Shown here one piece after another: positions 26,392 to 36,639 of a stretch of 64,000 nucleotides of DNA. The stretch is taken from assembly GCA_938028745.1 (NCBI GenBank), contig CALIZL010000080.1, forward strand, positions 1-64,000. The letters are read 5' to 3'. Both the position numbers and the translations under genes were made by a program. The notes under the pieces were generated by a model that did not search any database, was not told where the DNA came from, and saw nothing but the letters and a program-made list of their open reading frames with translations. Each line of letters starts with the position of its first letter. Positions within the stretch are counted from its first letter, which is position 1. The stretch comes from an uncultured Prevotella sp. (lineage in GTDB: Bacteria > Bacteroidota > Bacteroidia > Bacteroidales > Bacteroidaceae).

Positions 26392-29391
26392 ATGAAAGTA
26401 AGAATTTGGATGTTAACCCTTTGCTTGCTAACTGGATTGAGTTCGGTTTTAGCACAAAACATAACAGTGAAGGGAAACATCGTAGATGAAAACGGGGAGG
26501 CCTTGCCTGGCGTAAGTATCGTCCCAAAGTCGGCCCCGAAGACGGGCACCGTGTCTAACATAGACGGAAAGTTTACTATCAGCGTGCGCAATGGAGAGAA
26601 ACTTACGTTTAGTTTCATGGGGTATAATAGCCAAGAATTGGCCGCCGCACCCCAGATGAACGTGCGGATGGAACCCTCCGACCTGACGTTGAACGACGTG
26701 GTTGTGGTGGGTTACATGGAACGTAAGGTGACTAACACCTCGGCCTCTGTGGTAAAGGTAACAGCCAAAGACCTTGCCATGAAACCCGTGGCCAACCCAT
26801 TGGATGCCGTTCAGGGCAAAGTAAGCGGCTTACAGGTGTTCTCCTCGTCGGGCGAACCCTCTTCGCGCCTGTCGATGGCCTTGCACGGACAAGGCTCGTT
26901 GGGTGCAGGCACGGGCTTGCTCATCATCCTCGACGGCATGCAAGTTAGTATGGCCGTGCTGCAATCCATGAATGCCAACGACATCGAGAGTGTTCAGTTC
27001 CTTAAAGATGCTGCGGCCACGTCTATTTATGGCGCGCGTGCAGCCAACGGTGTGATGTATGTTACCACCAAACGCGGCCGAACTGAGACGCGCCCCACCA
27101 TTAATCTGAGGGCACAATACGCCGTTTCGTCGTTGGCCAACACCGATTACTTCGACCAACTGATGACTGGTCCCGAACTATTACGCTATTATCAGGAGAC
27201 GGGTATTTACACCGCCGACCAAATAGCGGCCTTAAAGAGCAAGTATTTCAAGGAAACCGACTTCCAATGGTATAAATATGTGTACCAACCTGCACCCATG
27301 TACACGGCCGACGTGTCGGTATCGGGCGGCACATCTGCCGTTAGGTACTACCTATCGGGCGGCGCATTGAGCCAAGACGGACTGCGCATGGGGTCGAGTT
27401 ACAAGAAAGCCTTCGGCCGCATCAACCTCGATGCGAAACTGGCCGAATGGGTTCGCGCCGGCATAAACACGCAAGTGGCATACGACGACACGCGCATTTC
27501 GCCCTTCGGCAACAACAATGCCGTGGGCGGAGGCGTTGCAGCCATGAACGCACCCTTTGCATCGCCCTACGACCCAAGGACGGGAGAGGAACTGGAACGC
27601 GTGCCGCTGCTCGACATCACTACGCCTAAGCACGTTATTGCTACCAACCCAGCCAAGACCAATGCCTTTATCCTGTCGGCTAATGGAAACCTAACGCTCA
27701 CGCCGATAAAGAACCTAACCTTGCGTTCGCTTGTTGGATTGGAACTAAATTACGGCGATAGCCGTTCGCGTACCTTGCCTAGCTACTATCGCGCATACGG
27801 AAATGGCAGTGCCGAACGTGGTTTCTCGATGGTATCCAACTTCACTATCACCAACACGGCAGCCTATAACATGGGCTTTGGCGACCATCACGTTACCGCG
27901 TTGTTGGGACATGAATACACCAATTATAACGATGATGGTTTCTCTGCATCGGGTTCGGGCATCTTAGACGACCGCCTTACCCTGCTTAACAACGCCACGC
28001 AAAAGAAGAATGTGGGCGAGGCAACCAACAGCTACGCATTCCTTTCGTTCTTTACCCAGCTGTCTTACGATTTCTCCGAACGTTATTTCGTCGACTTGGT
28101 TTTGCGTAACGATGCCTCTTCGCGCTTTGGGCGCAACAAGCGAAACGGCTTGTTCTGGTCGGTGGGCTTGTTGTGGAAGGCTAAGGGCGAAAGCTTCCTT
28201 AAAGACGTATCGTGGCTTAACGAGTTAGACTTCAAAACGAGTTACGGAACGCAGGGCAACTCTTCGATACCTCCTTACAGCACATCATCGTACGTGGGAA
28301 AAGTGGGACAGAAGAAAGGCGGCATGAGCCTTGGCTTTGTTAGTCTTGGAAATCCCGACTTGGGATGGGAACACCAAAGCAAGTTTACCGTGGGCGTGAA
28401 GGCTCGTTTGCTAAGTAGGCTGGACCTAAACGTGGAGTATTACAACCGTATAACGAGCAACATGCTCTTCGAAGTTCCGCTGCCCTACACATCGGGTATG
28501 CCTGTCGGCAATGAAGGTTATGCCACTCGTTACGAGAATGTTGGGCGTTACCTGAACCACGGTATCGACTTTCAACTGGGTGCCGACATCCTTCGCGGTC
28601 GCGATTGGGGCGTTTCGGCCAACATTAACTTCAACTACAACCGCGATAAAGTGCTCGAACTGTTCGAGGGACGTCAGTCGTGGCACGAACCAGGCGGCCA
28701 ACTCGCCTACATGGTAGGTAAGCCTGTAACCTTTGTACTTCCGCTTTATAAGGGCGTGAACCCCCAAACGGGTGTGCCCGAATGGTATAAGCCGGGCGCA
28801 GACAAGAACCAAACACGTCGCGACGACAACGACGTGGTGTCCGAATATTCTTCTTCGCTCAGTCAGAACACAGGCGTAAACGCTTACACGCCTTTTACGG
28901 GCGGTTGGGGCATTTCGGCTTATTGGAAAGGTTTCTACCTCAACGCCGACTTCTTCGTGGCTCTCGGTAAGCACATGATTTCGATGGATAAGCAGTTTTA
29001 CGAGAACGATTATCATGTTCGCAACCGCGAAGGAAACTTCAATGGGTCGCGCAGATTGTTCGACTATTGGAAGAAACCGGGCGACAACACCGAATATCCC
29101 TCGTTGGCATGGGTGCGCCAAGCCAACCACCAAAGCAACTACGTGGACTCGAAAATGCTTGAAAACGCCTCGTTCATGCGCCTGAAGAACTTTACATTGG
29201 GTTACGACATCCCCCGTAAGAGCCTTGGACGACAGAACATCGTACGCACGGCAAAAGTGTTCTTTACAGGCAGAAACCTGCTTACCTTTACCAAGTTCCG
29301 CGGTATCGACCCCGAAGTGAACCGCAATGTTTCGTATGGCGTCAATCCCAACACCAAGCAATTGAGCGTAGGTGTGGAGATAGGACTCTAA
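26392..29391 (+). CDS. SusC/RagA-family TonB-dependent transporter (999 aa)
   Basis: Met at 26392 begins a good signal peptide (MKVRIWMLTLCLLTGLSSVL, cleavage near AQ); the frame extends to 26344. A carboxypeptidase-like domain (VKGNIVDENGEALPGVSIV), plug (LNDVVVVGYMERKVTNTSAS; FLKDAAATSIYGARAANGV) and a large barrel follow, ending in LSVGVEIGL. It heads a tight five-gene operon with gaps of 10-30 nt. The downstream protease and PorV-like genes suggest protein or peptide substrates rather than sugars. Confidence 0.95.
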   Translation: MKVRIWMLTLCLLTGLSSVLAQNITVKGNIVDENGEALPGVSIVPKSAPKTGTVSNIDGKFTISVRNGEKLTFSFMGYNSQELAAAPQMNVRMEPSDLTLNDVVVVGYMERKVTNTSASVVKVTAKDLAMKPVANPLDAVQGKVSGLQVFSSSGEPSSRLSMALHGQGSLGAGTGLLIILDGMQVSMAVLQSMNANDIESVQFLKDAAATSIYGARAANGVMYVTTKRGRTETRPTINLRAQYAVSSLANTDYFDQLMTGPELLRYYQETGIYTADQIAALKSKYFKETDFQWYKYVYQPAPMYTADVSVSGGTSAVRYYLSGGALSQDGLRMGSSYKKAFGRINLDAKLAEWVRAGINTQVAYDDTRISPFGNNNAVGGGVAAMNAPFASPYDPRTGEELERVPLLDITTPKHVIATNPAKTNAFILSANGNLTLTPIKNLTLRSLVGLELNYGDSRSRTLPSYYRAYGNGSAERGFSMVSNFTITNTAAYNMGFGDHHVTALLGHEYTNYNDDGFSASGSGILDDRLTLLNNATQKKNVGEATNSYAFLSFFTQLSYDFSERYFVDLVLRNDASSRFGRNKRNGLFWSVGLLWKAKGESFLKDVSWLNELDFKTSYGTQGNSSIPPYSTSSYVGKVGQKKGGMSLGFVSLGNPDLGWEHQSKFTVGVKARLLSRLDLNVEYYNRITSNMLFEVPLPYTSGMPVGNEGYATRYENVGRYLNHGIDFQLGADILRGRDWGVSANINFNYNRDKVLELFEGRQSWHEPGGQLAYMVGKPVTFVLPLYKGVNPQTGVPEWYKPGADKNQTRRDDNDVVSEYSSSLSQNTGVNAYTPFTGGWGISAYWKGFYLNADFFVALGKHMISMDKQFYENDYHVRNREGNFNGSRRLFDYWKKPGDNTEYPSLAWVRQANHQSNYVDSKMLENASFMRLKNFTLGYDIPRKSLGRQNIVRTAKVFFTGRNLLTFTKFRGIDPEVNRNVSYGVNPNTKQLSVGVEIGL

Positions 29392-29407
29392 CAACAACAC
29401 ATAAATA

Positions 29408-31030
29408 ATGAACACGTATATGAAAACAACGAAGATATTATTATGGGCGTTTACGCTTGCGGCCATGCTCCAAGGGTGCAATCTAGACCGCGAACCGGCC
29501 GACTATATAGACTATAACGCCTCGTTTAACAATATGCAAGATGCCGCCAAATGGGACAACGGCATCTATTCCACCCTCCGCGGCAAGTTCGGGGGCGGCT
29601 ATGTGTTGCCCCAAGAGGCACAAGCCGACATGCTTAACGCGCATGCAGCCTTTGGAAACCTCTATGGAGAGTTTCACGGATGGACCATCTTGCCCGAAAG
29701 TAGCGTGATACAAGAAATCTACCACTCGTATTATTCGGCGCTCGTAGATGCCAATGTGGTGATAACCAAGTTGCCCCAGCTGCCCGTTAGCGAGGCCGAA
29801 AAGCCCACGCAACGCCATTATTTGGGCAACGCATATTTCGCTAGGGCCTTCTATCACTTTAACTTGGCCTTGCGATGGGGCATGATCTACGATGCGGCCA
29901 CGGCCGATAAAGACCTCGGTGTGGTGTTGGCATTAGAGCCAGGTTCGTTAAACAAACCCGCACGAGCCACCAACGCGCAGACCTATAAGCAGGTGTTGGA
30001 CGACTTGAACGAGGCCGAAACGCTGTTGGCCGACGTTCCTACCAGCCCAGGAAACATCGAAATAAACGCCGATGCCGTGCGAGCACTTCGTGCACGCGTG
30101 TACCTATACATGGGCGACATGGACAAAGCGTACCAAGAGGCCAAACAATTGGTAGACAAAAACACCTATCCGCTTATCGCTCCCTACACAGCAAAGCTTA
30201 ACAGCGAAGGAAAAGTAACGCCCACAGAAGACGCTTTTGCGCAGATGTGGTTCTACGATAAGGGTACCGAACAGATTTGGCAACCTTACGTGGCCAAAGA
30301 AAACGAAGTGCCTACGGTTACTTCGCTCTATGGCGCCGACCTTTCTACGACTACTCATTGGGACGAGGCCAAGCAGCCAAGCAAAGTGGGCGACTACAAC
30401 AAACCGCCCTACGTGCCAACGCGCGAAGTGATTAACGACCTCTTTTCCAACGGAAACGACCACCGCGCACATATCCACTTCGAGTTTGTAAATACCACGG
30501 TAAACGACGTGAATGTGTCTACACAGCTTTACGTTGTGTCTAAGTTTAAGGGCAATCCCAACTACGCAACGCTCACTAGCACCCATTGGGGCGGCTATGT
30601 GCCCAACGGAAATCAGGCACCTAAGCCTTTCCGCATCGCCGAACAATACCTTATTGTGGCCGAGGCAGCCTACAAACTGGGTAACACGGCCGATGCCCAA
30701 AGCTATCTTAACACCCTTCGCCAATCGCGTGGACTGCCTACCACAAGCGCAACGGGCGACGATTTGTACCAAGAAATAAAGAACGAACGCGCACGCGAAC
30801 TGGCTTACGAAGGGTTCCGCCTTTGGGACTTGCGCCGTTGGAAACTGGGTGTTCGCAAACGTACGATACAAGGTGCCAAGGGATATTATCAAGTGCCTGC
30901 ATCGTTCTACGCAGGTGGCTATAAAGTCGACATACAAACAGGCAACAAGATGTTTGTGTGGCCGTTCCCCGACAACGAGGTTCAGATAAACCCGAACGTA
31001 AAGCAAAACCCTGGTTGGGATAAACAATGA
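29408..31030 (+). CDS. SusD/RagB-family outer-membrane lipoprotein (540 aa)
   Basis: Lipobox MLQGC precedes NLDREPADY. SusD markers are VVITKLPQLPVSEAE, RHYLGNAYFARAFYHFNLALRWG, ALRARVYLYMGDMDKAY, QYLIVAEAAYKLGNTAD, RARELAYEGFRLWDLRRW and a C-terminal PDNEVQINPNVKQNPGWDK. It is the partner of the preceding SusC, 16 nt downstream. Met at 29420 (MKTTKILLWAF) is an alternative start. Confidence 0.95.
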   Translation: MNTYMKTTKILLWAFTLAAMLQGCNLDREPADYIDYNASFNNMQDAAKWDNGIYSTLRGKFGGGYVLPQEAQADMLNAHAAFGNLYGEFHGWTILPESSVIQEIYHSYYSALVDANVVITKLPQLPVSEAEKPTQRHYLGNAYFARAFYHFNLALRWGMIYDAATADKDLGVVLALEPGSLNKPARATNAQTYKQVLDDLNEAETLLADVPTSPGNIEINADAVRALRARVYLYMGDMDKAYQEAKQLVDKNTYPLIAPYTAKLNSEGKVTPTEDAFAQMWFYDKGTEQIWQPYVAKENEVPTVTSLYGADLSTTTHWDEAKQPSKVGDYNKPPYVPTREVINDLFSNGNDHRAHIHFEFVNTTVNDVNVSTQLYVVSKFKGNPNYATLTSTHWGGYVPNGNQAPKPFRIAEQYLIVAEAAYKLGNTADAQSYLNTLRQSRGLPTTSATGDDLYQEIKNERARELAYEGFRLWDLRRWKLGVRKRTIQGAKGYYQVPASFYAGGYKVDIQTGNKMFVWPFPDNEVQINPNVKQNPGWDKQ

Positions 31031-31059
31031 CACATACGCTAACAAAAAACAAATACGCT

Positions 31060-32781
31060 ATGTATAAGAATATAAAGATATGGGCTTTGCTCATCGTGGC
31101 ATCGTTGGCTAGCGCATGCCAGAAAGACCTTACCTTGGGCGGAACGGAAGACGTCGTTCAAGGCGAGGCGCAGACGCTCACCCTTAAACAAGAGGGCGAA
31201 ACTAAGACGGTAAGCTTTGCAACACTTGGCGACGAATGGCAAGTGGAAAAAGGCACTTACGACGCTTGGCTCACCGCGAAAAAGGTGGGACAAGCACTCG
31301 AACTGACGGCTACGGCCAACGAAGGAGCCGACGAACGCCAGGCCGAAGTGGTTCTGGCCACGCCCGGCGGTAAGCAAACGGTAACGGTTACGCAGTTCGG
31401 CACGGCACCTTTCATTGCCGTAGACGGCAGCAATGGTACGGCTATCTTTAACCATGAGGCGCATACGGCCGTAGAACTGAACGTTATTTCCAACTCGGAT
31501 AATTGGCGTGTGGAGCAAGTTGACAAGGAAAACAACAGCTGGCTCACGTACGACGTCGACCAAAAGCAACGCAAGTTGAGGCTAACCCTCACCGCCATCG
31601 ACCGCAACAGCCCTTGGGCGCAGAGCAGTAGAACCGAAAAGCTGTTCCTATCTAACGGCAACAAGCACTTCTTGCTCAGCGTAACGCAAAACGGATACGT
31701 GCAATTCCAGCTGCCCGTGTGGGATTTGGACAACTTTAACTTGGCTCGTGTAACCGAACTTGAAGGCGAAAGGAACAACAGTCGCGACAGAGCTTTCGAG
31801 ATAGACTCGCTCTTGCCGTACAAAGAAGACGTAGACAAGGTTTATTATGCGTTCCGTTCGCCCGGCGAACAATCGCCCCGCATCTTCTACATGCCCAACT
31901 ATTACAGCAAACTCATTACTACCGCGTGGTTGAAAGCACCCAAAGGAAAGGAGTTCCAAAAAGAATCGTACGACCCTTGGTTGAAACAACAGAACTTTAA
32001 AGACGGCAACAAACAGCGTAATGCAACCGAAGCGCAATACTACTGCGAAGAAGAAAACCAAACACGACTGGTACACGTCTACAACGACCCCAACAACTTC
32101 AAGATGTTTGGCGGCATATATAAGAGTCCCTGCATGAAGTATGTGGTGAGTTCCAACGAACTGAAAGTGGGCAGCAACGGCAAGGCCACCTGTTTCCCCG
32201 TATTCATTTCCGACCGCATGCACAACAAGTCGTTCAAGCTGCAACAGGTGATTGAGTTTGAAAAGAAACGCGGAATGAAACCCGATTTCGACAACCAATT
32301 CAACAACGAGAAGATAACTACCACCACAGAAGACCCCAGCTGCAAGTACTCGCGCCTACTCTTCGTACCCGAAAATGCCAGCTACGATGCCGGTTCGTTG
32401 GCCAATGTCATTTACTTCTTCAACTGGCGAGGCGTTACGCCCGAAGACATTGATGCAGGTTTGGTGGCCGATGCAGAGCTCAGCGGCACCGTTGGCTCGT
32501 GCCAAGTGTTCTACATGGGCGGCGAAGTGCTGTATAATCGCGAGGTGGAAGGCACTCCCGGCGTGTACGAATGGTACACCTATACCTTGCCAACCAGCAC
32601 AAGGAACGCAATGGAAGAGAAGGGTTACAGCTACTTCCGTGGCGACAATAGCGGCTTTGTTACCTACTTCCGCGGCGAGGCCGACCTCATCGACATGCGT
32701 CCGCAGCAAACGCGTACGGTCATTACTTACTATAAGAGTAAGCATTATGTAGACCTAATCAAGAAAACTCTCAACTTATAG
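31060..32781 (+). CDS. BACON-domain-like surface lipoprotein (573 aa)
   Basis: Lipobox LASAC anchors the protein. Two BACON-type all-beta domains are suggested near residues 30-115 (VSFATLGDEWQVEKG, WLTAKKVGQALELTATANEG, QTVTVTQFG) and 120-220 (ELNVISNSDNWRVEQVDKEN, LFLSNGNKHFLLSVTQNGY). The C-terminal ~350 residues form an aromatic-rich domain I do not recognise. The frame continues back to 31027, overlapping susD, but Met at 31060 gives the signal peptide. It occupies the auxiliary surface-protein slot between SusD and the protease. Confidence 0.75.
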   Translation: MYKNIKIWALLIVASLASACQKDLTLGGTEDVVQGEAQTLTLKQEGETKTVSFATLGDEWQVEKGTYDAWLTAKKVGQALELTATANEGADERQAEVVLATPGGKQTVTVTQFGTAPFIAVDGSNGTAIFNHEAHTAVELNVISNSDNWRVEQVDKENNSWLTYDVDQKQRKLRLTLTAIDRNSPWAQSSRTEKLFLSNGNKHFLLSVTQNGYVQFQLPVWDLDNFNLARVTELEGERNNSRDRAFEIDSLLPYKEDVDKVYYAFRSPGEQSPRIFYMPNYYSKLITTAWLKAPKGKEFQKESYDPWLKQQNFKDGNKQRNATEAQYYCEEENQTRLVHVYNDPNNFKMFGGIYKSPCMKYVVSSNELKVGSNGKATCFPVFISDRMHNKSFKLQQVIEFEKKRGMKPDFDNQFNNEKITTTTEDPSCKYSRLLFVPENASYDAGSLANVIYFFNWRGVTPEDIDAGLVADAELSGTVGSCQVFYMGGEVLYNREVEGTPGVYEWYTYTLPTSTRNAMEEKGYSYFRGDNSGFVTYFRGEADLIDMRPQQTRTVITYYKSKHYVDLIKKTLNL

Positions 32782-32792
32782 ACACTCATCCA

Positions 32793-35648
32793 ATGAAAAA
32801 GTTCAGAAAAATATATACATTGGCGGCTTGTATCACGTTGACCTTAGGCGTGTTTTCGGCTTGTAGCGACGACTTGCTCTCCTCGCAAAACAACCCTAAC
32901 GCTGCCCAAACCGCCGCCGACGAGGCCTTTCCTTGGCAACCTGGCATGGCTTTCATCAAGCTGAAACCTGGCGTAAACCCCAGTACGCGTGCTGCAACGC
33001 AGAGCGTAACACGTGCAAAGGTGTTCGACAACACCGACGTAAAGGTGGAACAGGTGTTCGACATGAACAACGAGTATGCCGCATTGAAACGTGCAAGAGG
33101 GCTCGACCGATGGTTTGTTGTGAAATTCGACAGCACAAAGAACGTTGAAGAAGTTATCAACGAACTACGCCGCGACCCTGCCATCGAGAAGGTTCACGGC
33201 AACGTGCAGATTGCGCCCAGCAAGGTAAAGTACACCGCAGCATCGCGTGCGCCCATCCCCTCTAACAAATTAAGACCTGCAAACAATGGCACAGGTCCTC
33301 TTAATTTTAGCGACCCTTACTTACGATACCAGTGGCATTACACCACAACCATCGGTTCGTATGGTCTGTTTAAAGAAGGGGCAGACGTAAACCTGTTCCC
33401 TGCTTGGCAGAAAGAAACGGGCAGCCCCAACGTGGTGGTGGCCGTGATGGACTCGGGTGTCGACTTCGAACACGAAGACTTGGCTGCCTCTGCCTGGCAA
33501 GGTGTCGACAAGAATACGGGCCAGAAGATACACGGACGTAACTTCTATGCAGCCGAAAGCGGTAAGGGCGACCCCAACGTTATCGTGGCCGGCGGACATG
33601 GAACGCACGTGGCAGGAACCATTGCCGCACGAAACAACAACGGCCTGGGCGTTTGTGGCGTGGCCGGTGGCAACGGCAGCGACGACTCGGGCGTGCGACT
33701 GATGAGCTGCGAAATATACGGGCGCGATGGAACCAAAGAGACAGCATCTACTGCTTACATCGTTAAGGCCTTCGAATTTGCTGCCGAAAACGGGGCATCC
33801 GTATGCAACTGCTCGTGGGGTTACGCCTTCGACCGAAGCAAATACCTCAACAACGAGAACTTCCAAAGCATCTTCAAAGCGCAGTTCGACTTGCTGAAAG
33901 ACGGCATCAACTACTTTACCGACTATGCCGGATGCGACTCGAAGGGCAACAAAAAGCCCGGATCTTACATGAAAGGTGGTCTTGTTGTCTTTGCATCGGG
34001 TAACGATTCGCAATACGACATCGACATGATACCCGCCTCTTATCCGCGCGTGGTGGCCGTGGGCGCAACCAACAGCATGGGTATTCCCACCGACTATATG
34101 AACAAAGGGCCGTGGGTAGACATCCTTGCACCGGGTGGAACCACCGAAACGGGCGAGGTAATGAGGGGCGTACTAAGCACCGTGCCCAAGGCTTTTGCCC
34201 AAATGAACACTGGCGGCACGCCCAATACCGACTTCACTTTGCCCAACGACAACAACTACGCATACGCCCAAGGCACCTCTATGGCGGCGCCCCACGTAAC
34301 GGGCATTGCCGCGTTGATTGTGTCGAAGTTTGGTAAAACTAACCCCAACTTCACCAACGAGGACCTTCGCCGCCGCTTGCTAGGAGCTGTAAAAGCCACC
34401 AGTCCCTACGCCGTAAAGACCGATGCCAACCTCGCAGGCAAGATGGGTGTGGGCTTTATTGATGCAGATTTCGCCCTGGCCGACCCCGAAACGCAGAAAC
34501 CCGACGCACCAGAAGTAACCGTTACCGACTATTCTGCGGATGCCACTCGTGGCTATTATGATGCCCGCATAACGTGGAAAGTAACCGCAGATGCCGATGC
34601 GCTGAACGAACAACGCACGGCCTTTGCCTACGATATCCACCTTTATAAGAAGGCCGACATGAGCAAACCCGTGCAAAGCCTCACTCGTTATTCGTACGAT
34701 AAGCCTGTTGACACCGAGTTGGAGCAAATGTTTACGGGGCTAGATACCGATGTTGACTATGTGGTAAAGATGTCGGCGCGCGACCGTTTCAACAATACTT
34801 CGGCCGATGCAACGGCTAGTTTCAAAACGCGCCTTAACCATGCGCCCGTACTTGGCGGCGCAATGACCGACACGTTGCGACTGCTCGACACGCAACCTTA
34901 CTTCCATAAGGTGCTACCCGTAACCGATGAAGACGGCCACACCTGGACCTACACCACCACCGCGCTGCCCAGCGGCGTTGAAATGAAACGTGTTGGCAAC
35001 GCCTTAGACCTCTTTATAAAGGTAGGTTCCGTAGGAACGTATGGCTTTGAAGTGACGCTCACCGACCAACTTGGCGGTAAGACGGTACAGAAATTCGCCT
35101 ATAAGGTGGTTTCGCACACGGCTCCCACGCCCAACAACACGCTCGGCGACGTGTCGCTGTTCGAGCAGGGCGAGGCCGCACAAATCAATTTGGCCAACGC
35201 TTTCACGGCCATGAGCGGTGGCGAGATGCAATTCTCGGCCACATCTAGCAACGATGCGGTGGTAAAAGCCTCGGTAACGGGCACGCAACTAACGCTAACC
35301 CCCGGACAAAAAGGCACGGCCACGATAACCCTCACGGCCATCGATGGTGGCAAACGCACCACAACAACCATCCAGGTGCGTGTTACCGACAAGAACGCAC
35401 CCGACGTGCACACCATCTATCCTATACCGGCGCACAGCTACATCAAGGCACTTATGCGCAGTGGGGTAAGTAAGGTGCAGGTTATCGTTACCTCTTTGCG
35501 CGGCCAAAAGCTTATCGACGAAACCTTAACGCCCGACAGTCGCACGCACGAAGTAACCTTGGGCATCGACCGACTAGCTCCTGGCACCTATTATCTGCTG
35601 CTCAAAACCGAGCGCATAACAAGCAAACACACCTTCATCAAGAAATAA
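32793..35648 (+). CDS. S8 subtilisin-like serine protease with T9SS-type C-terminal domain (951 aa)
   Basis: Order: signal peptide with lipobox VFSAC (Cys 24); inhibitor-like propeptide (~65-145, FVVKFDSTKNVEEVINELRR); S8 catalytic domain with triad D220 (AVMDSGVDFEHED), H269 (GGHGTHVAGT) and S496 (GTSMAAPHVTG); a fibronectin-like region (~570-680); Ig/cadherin-like repeats (~690-860); and a C-terminal ~80-residue domain beginning IYPIPAHSYIKAL and ending GTYYLLLKTERITSKHTFIK, the pattern of type A T9SS sorting domains. I infer secretion through T9SS to the surface or medium, generating peptides for the adjacent SusCD pair. Lipobox plus sorting domain in one protein is unusual. Confidence 0.92.
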   Translation: MKKFRKIYTLAACITLTLGVFSACSDDLLSSQNNPNAAQTAADEAFPWQPGMAFIKLKPGVNPSTRAATQSVTRAKVFDNTDVKVEQVFDMNNEYAALKRARGLDRWFVVKFDSTKNVEEVINELRRDPAIEKVHGNVQIAPSKVKYTAASRAPIPSNKLRPANNGTGPLNFSDPYLRYQWHYTTTIGSYGLFKEGADVNLFPAWQKETGSPNVVVAVMDSGVDFEHEDLAASAWQGVDKNTGQKIHGRNFYAAESGKGDPNVIVAGGHGTHVAGTIAARNNNGLGVCGVAGGNGSDDSGVRLMSCEIYGRDGTKETASTAYIVKAFEFAAENGASVCNCSWGYAFDRSKYLNNENFQSIFKAQFDLLKDGINYFTDYAGCDSKGNKKPGSYMKGGLVVFASGNDSQYDIDMIPASYPRVVAVGATNSMGIPTDYMNKGPWVDILAPGGTTETGEVMRGVLSTVPKAFAQMNTGGTPNTDFTLPNDNNYAYAQGTSMAAPHVTGIAALIVSKFGKTNPNFTNEDLRRRLLGAVKATSPYAVKTDANLAGKMGVGFIDADFALADPETQKPDAPEVTVTDYSADATRGYYDARITWKVTADADALNEQRTAFAYDIHLYKKADMSKPVQSLTRYSYDKPVDTELEQMFTGLDTDVDYVVKMSARDRFNNTSADATASFKTRLNHAPVLGGAMTDTLRLLDTQPYFHKVLPVTDEDGHTWTYTTTALPSGVEMKRVGNALDLFIKVGSVGTYGFEVTLTDQLGGKTVQKFAYKVVSHTAPTPNNTLGDVSLFEQGEAAQINLANAFTAMSGGEMQFSATSSNDAVVKASVTGTQLTLTPGQKGTATITLTAIDGGKRTTTTIQVRVTDKNAPDVHTIYPIPAHSYIKALMRSGVSKVQVIVTSLRGQKLIDETLTPDSRTHEVTLGIDRLAPGTYYLLLKTERITSKHTFIKK

Positions 35649-35658
35649 ACAGCACGCT

Positions 35659-36603
35659 ATGAATAAGATATCAATGGCACTCCTCGCGCTTGGCGCAAGC
35701 CTTGCAATGGAGGCCACGGCGCAAAGTCGCATACTACCTGTGCTAGAAGCTACACCCGATGCGCGCACAGCAGCCCTGGGTGGCACTTTGCTTGGCAATG
35801 CCAACCAAATGCACATTTACACTAACCCCGCCGCCCTTACCTTTGGCGAAAAACGTTTTGTGGCCGACGTGTCTGCCGAGGCACAGCCCAAGACCGACGA
35901 GGGCCGACTGATGCAATACAACTTTGCCACGGGCTATCGCTTCGCCAATCGTTCGGCATTGATGGCAGGCGTGCGTTACCTTGGCGGCCTAACGGTTCCA
36001 TCGGTGGGTGCTACGGGCGAACCGGATAAGGTTTCGCCCTACGATATGGCCCTCGACTTGGGTTATTCGTTCGCCGTAACGCCCGAAGTGGCCGTATATG
36101 CCACTGCAACCTACGCCCGAAGTCATGCCGCAACCAGTGCCAATGCTTATGCTTTCTCGGTTGGAGCAGCCTATCAAAAGGGTTTCAACATCTGTCCTAC
36201 CATCCCTACCACGCTAACTGTTGGTGCACGACTGTTGGATTTCGGCAAGTCGGTGAAGTTTAACGATACGGGCATACCCCAAAGTTTGCCCACTTCGGTG
36301 GCAGTAGGTGGCGACTGGGCCGTAAACTTCGCGCCGCAACACGCCCTTACCTACGCCCTTACGTGTCGTTATTTCACCCCGAAAGATGCTAGCGAAACCT
36401 TGCTTGGCGGTGGTTTGGAGTACACTTACAACCGCATGCTCTCTGCAAGGGTGGGCTATCAGTATGCCGACAAGGGTTCTAATGCCCTTACTTTCGGTGC
36501 TGGTGGCGAGTTGTCGGGTTTCAAACTCAACGTGGCCTACCATCATGCCTTCGCCGATTACGGCGTAGATGCGCTGATGGTTGGCTTGGGTTACGCCTTC
36601 TAG
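35659..36603 (+). CDS. PorV/PorQ-family outer-membrane barrel (314 aa)
   Basis: A signal peptide (cleavage near ATAQ) is followed by the family hallmark PDARTAALGGTLLGNANQMH and IYTNPAAL near the N-terminus, then repeated amphipathic strands with an ending ALMVGLGYAF. PorV and PorQ are FadL-like barrels of the type IX secretion system; PorV shuttles sorting-domain cargo from the translocon to the attachment complex. The gene starts 10 nt after the protease stop, so it may be a cargo-dedicated paralogue. At 314 aa it is nearer PorQ and short paralogues than canonical PorV (about 390 aa). Confidence 0.85.
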   Translation: MNKISMALLALGASLAMEATAQSRILPVLEATPDARTAALGGTLLGNANQMHIYTNPAALTFGEKRFVADVSAEAQPKTDEGRLMQYNFATGYRFANRSALMAGVRYLGGLTVPSVGATGEPDKVSPYDMALDLGYSFAVTPEVAVYATATYARSHAATSANAYAFSVGAAYQKGFNICPTIPTTLTVGARLLDFGKSVKFNDTGIPQSLPTSVAVGGDWAVNFAPQHALTYALTCRYFTPKDASETLLGGGLEYTYNRMLSARVGYQYADKGSNALTFGAGGELSGFKLNVAYHHAFADYGVDALMVGLGYAF

Positions 36604-36639
36604 CTTAAAAGTGTGGCATGGTAAGTTAGGTAGATCAGG

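Noticed and set aside
28426..29481. Long antisense frame (351 codons) over the second susC
   Set aside because: Shadow frame crossing the susC/susD junction; rich in His/Val/Arg as expected from reverse-complemented barrel codons.
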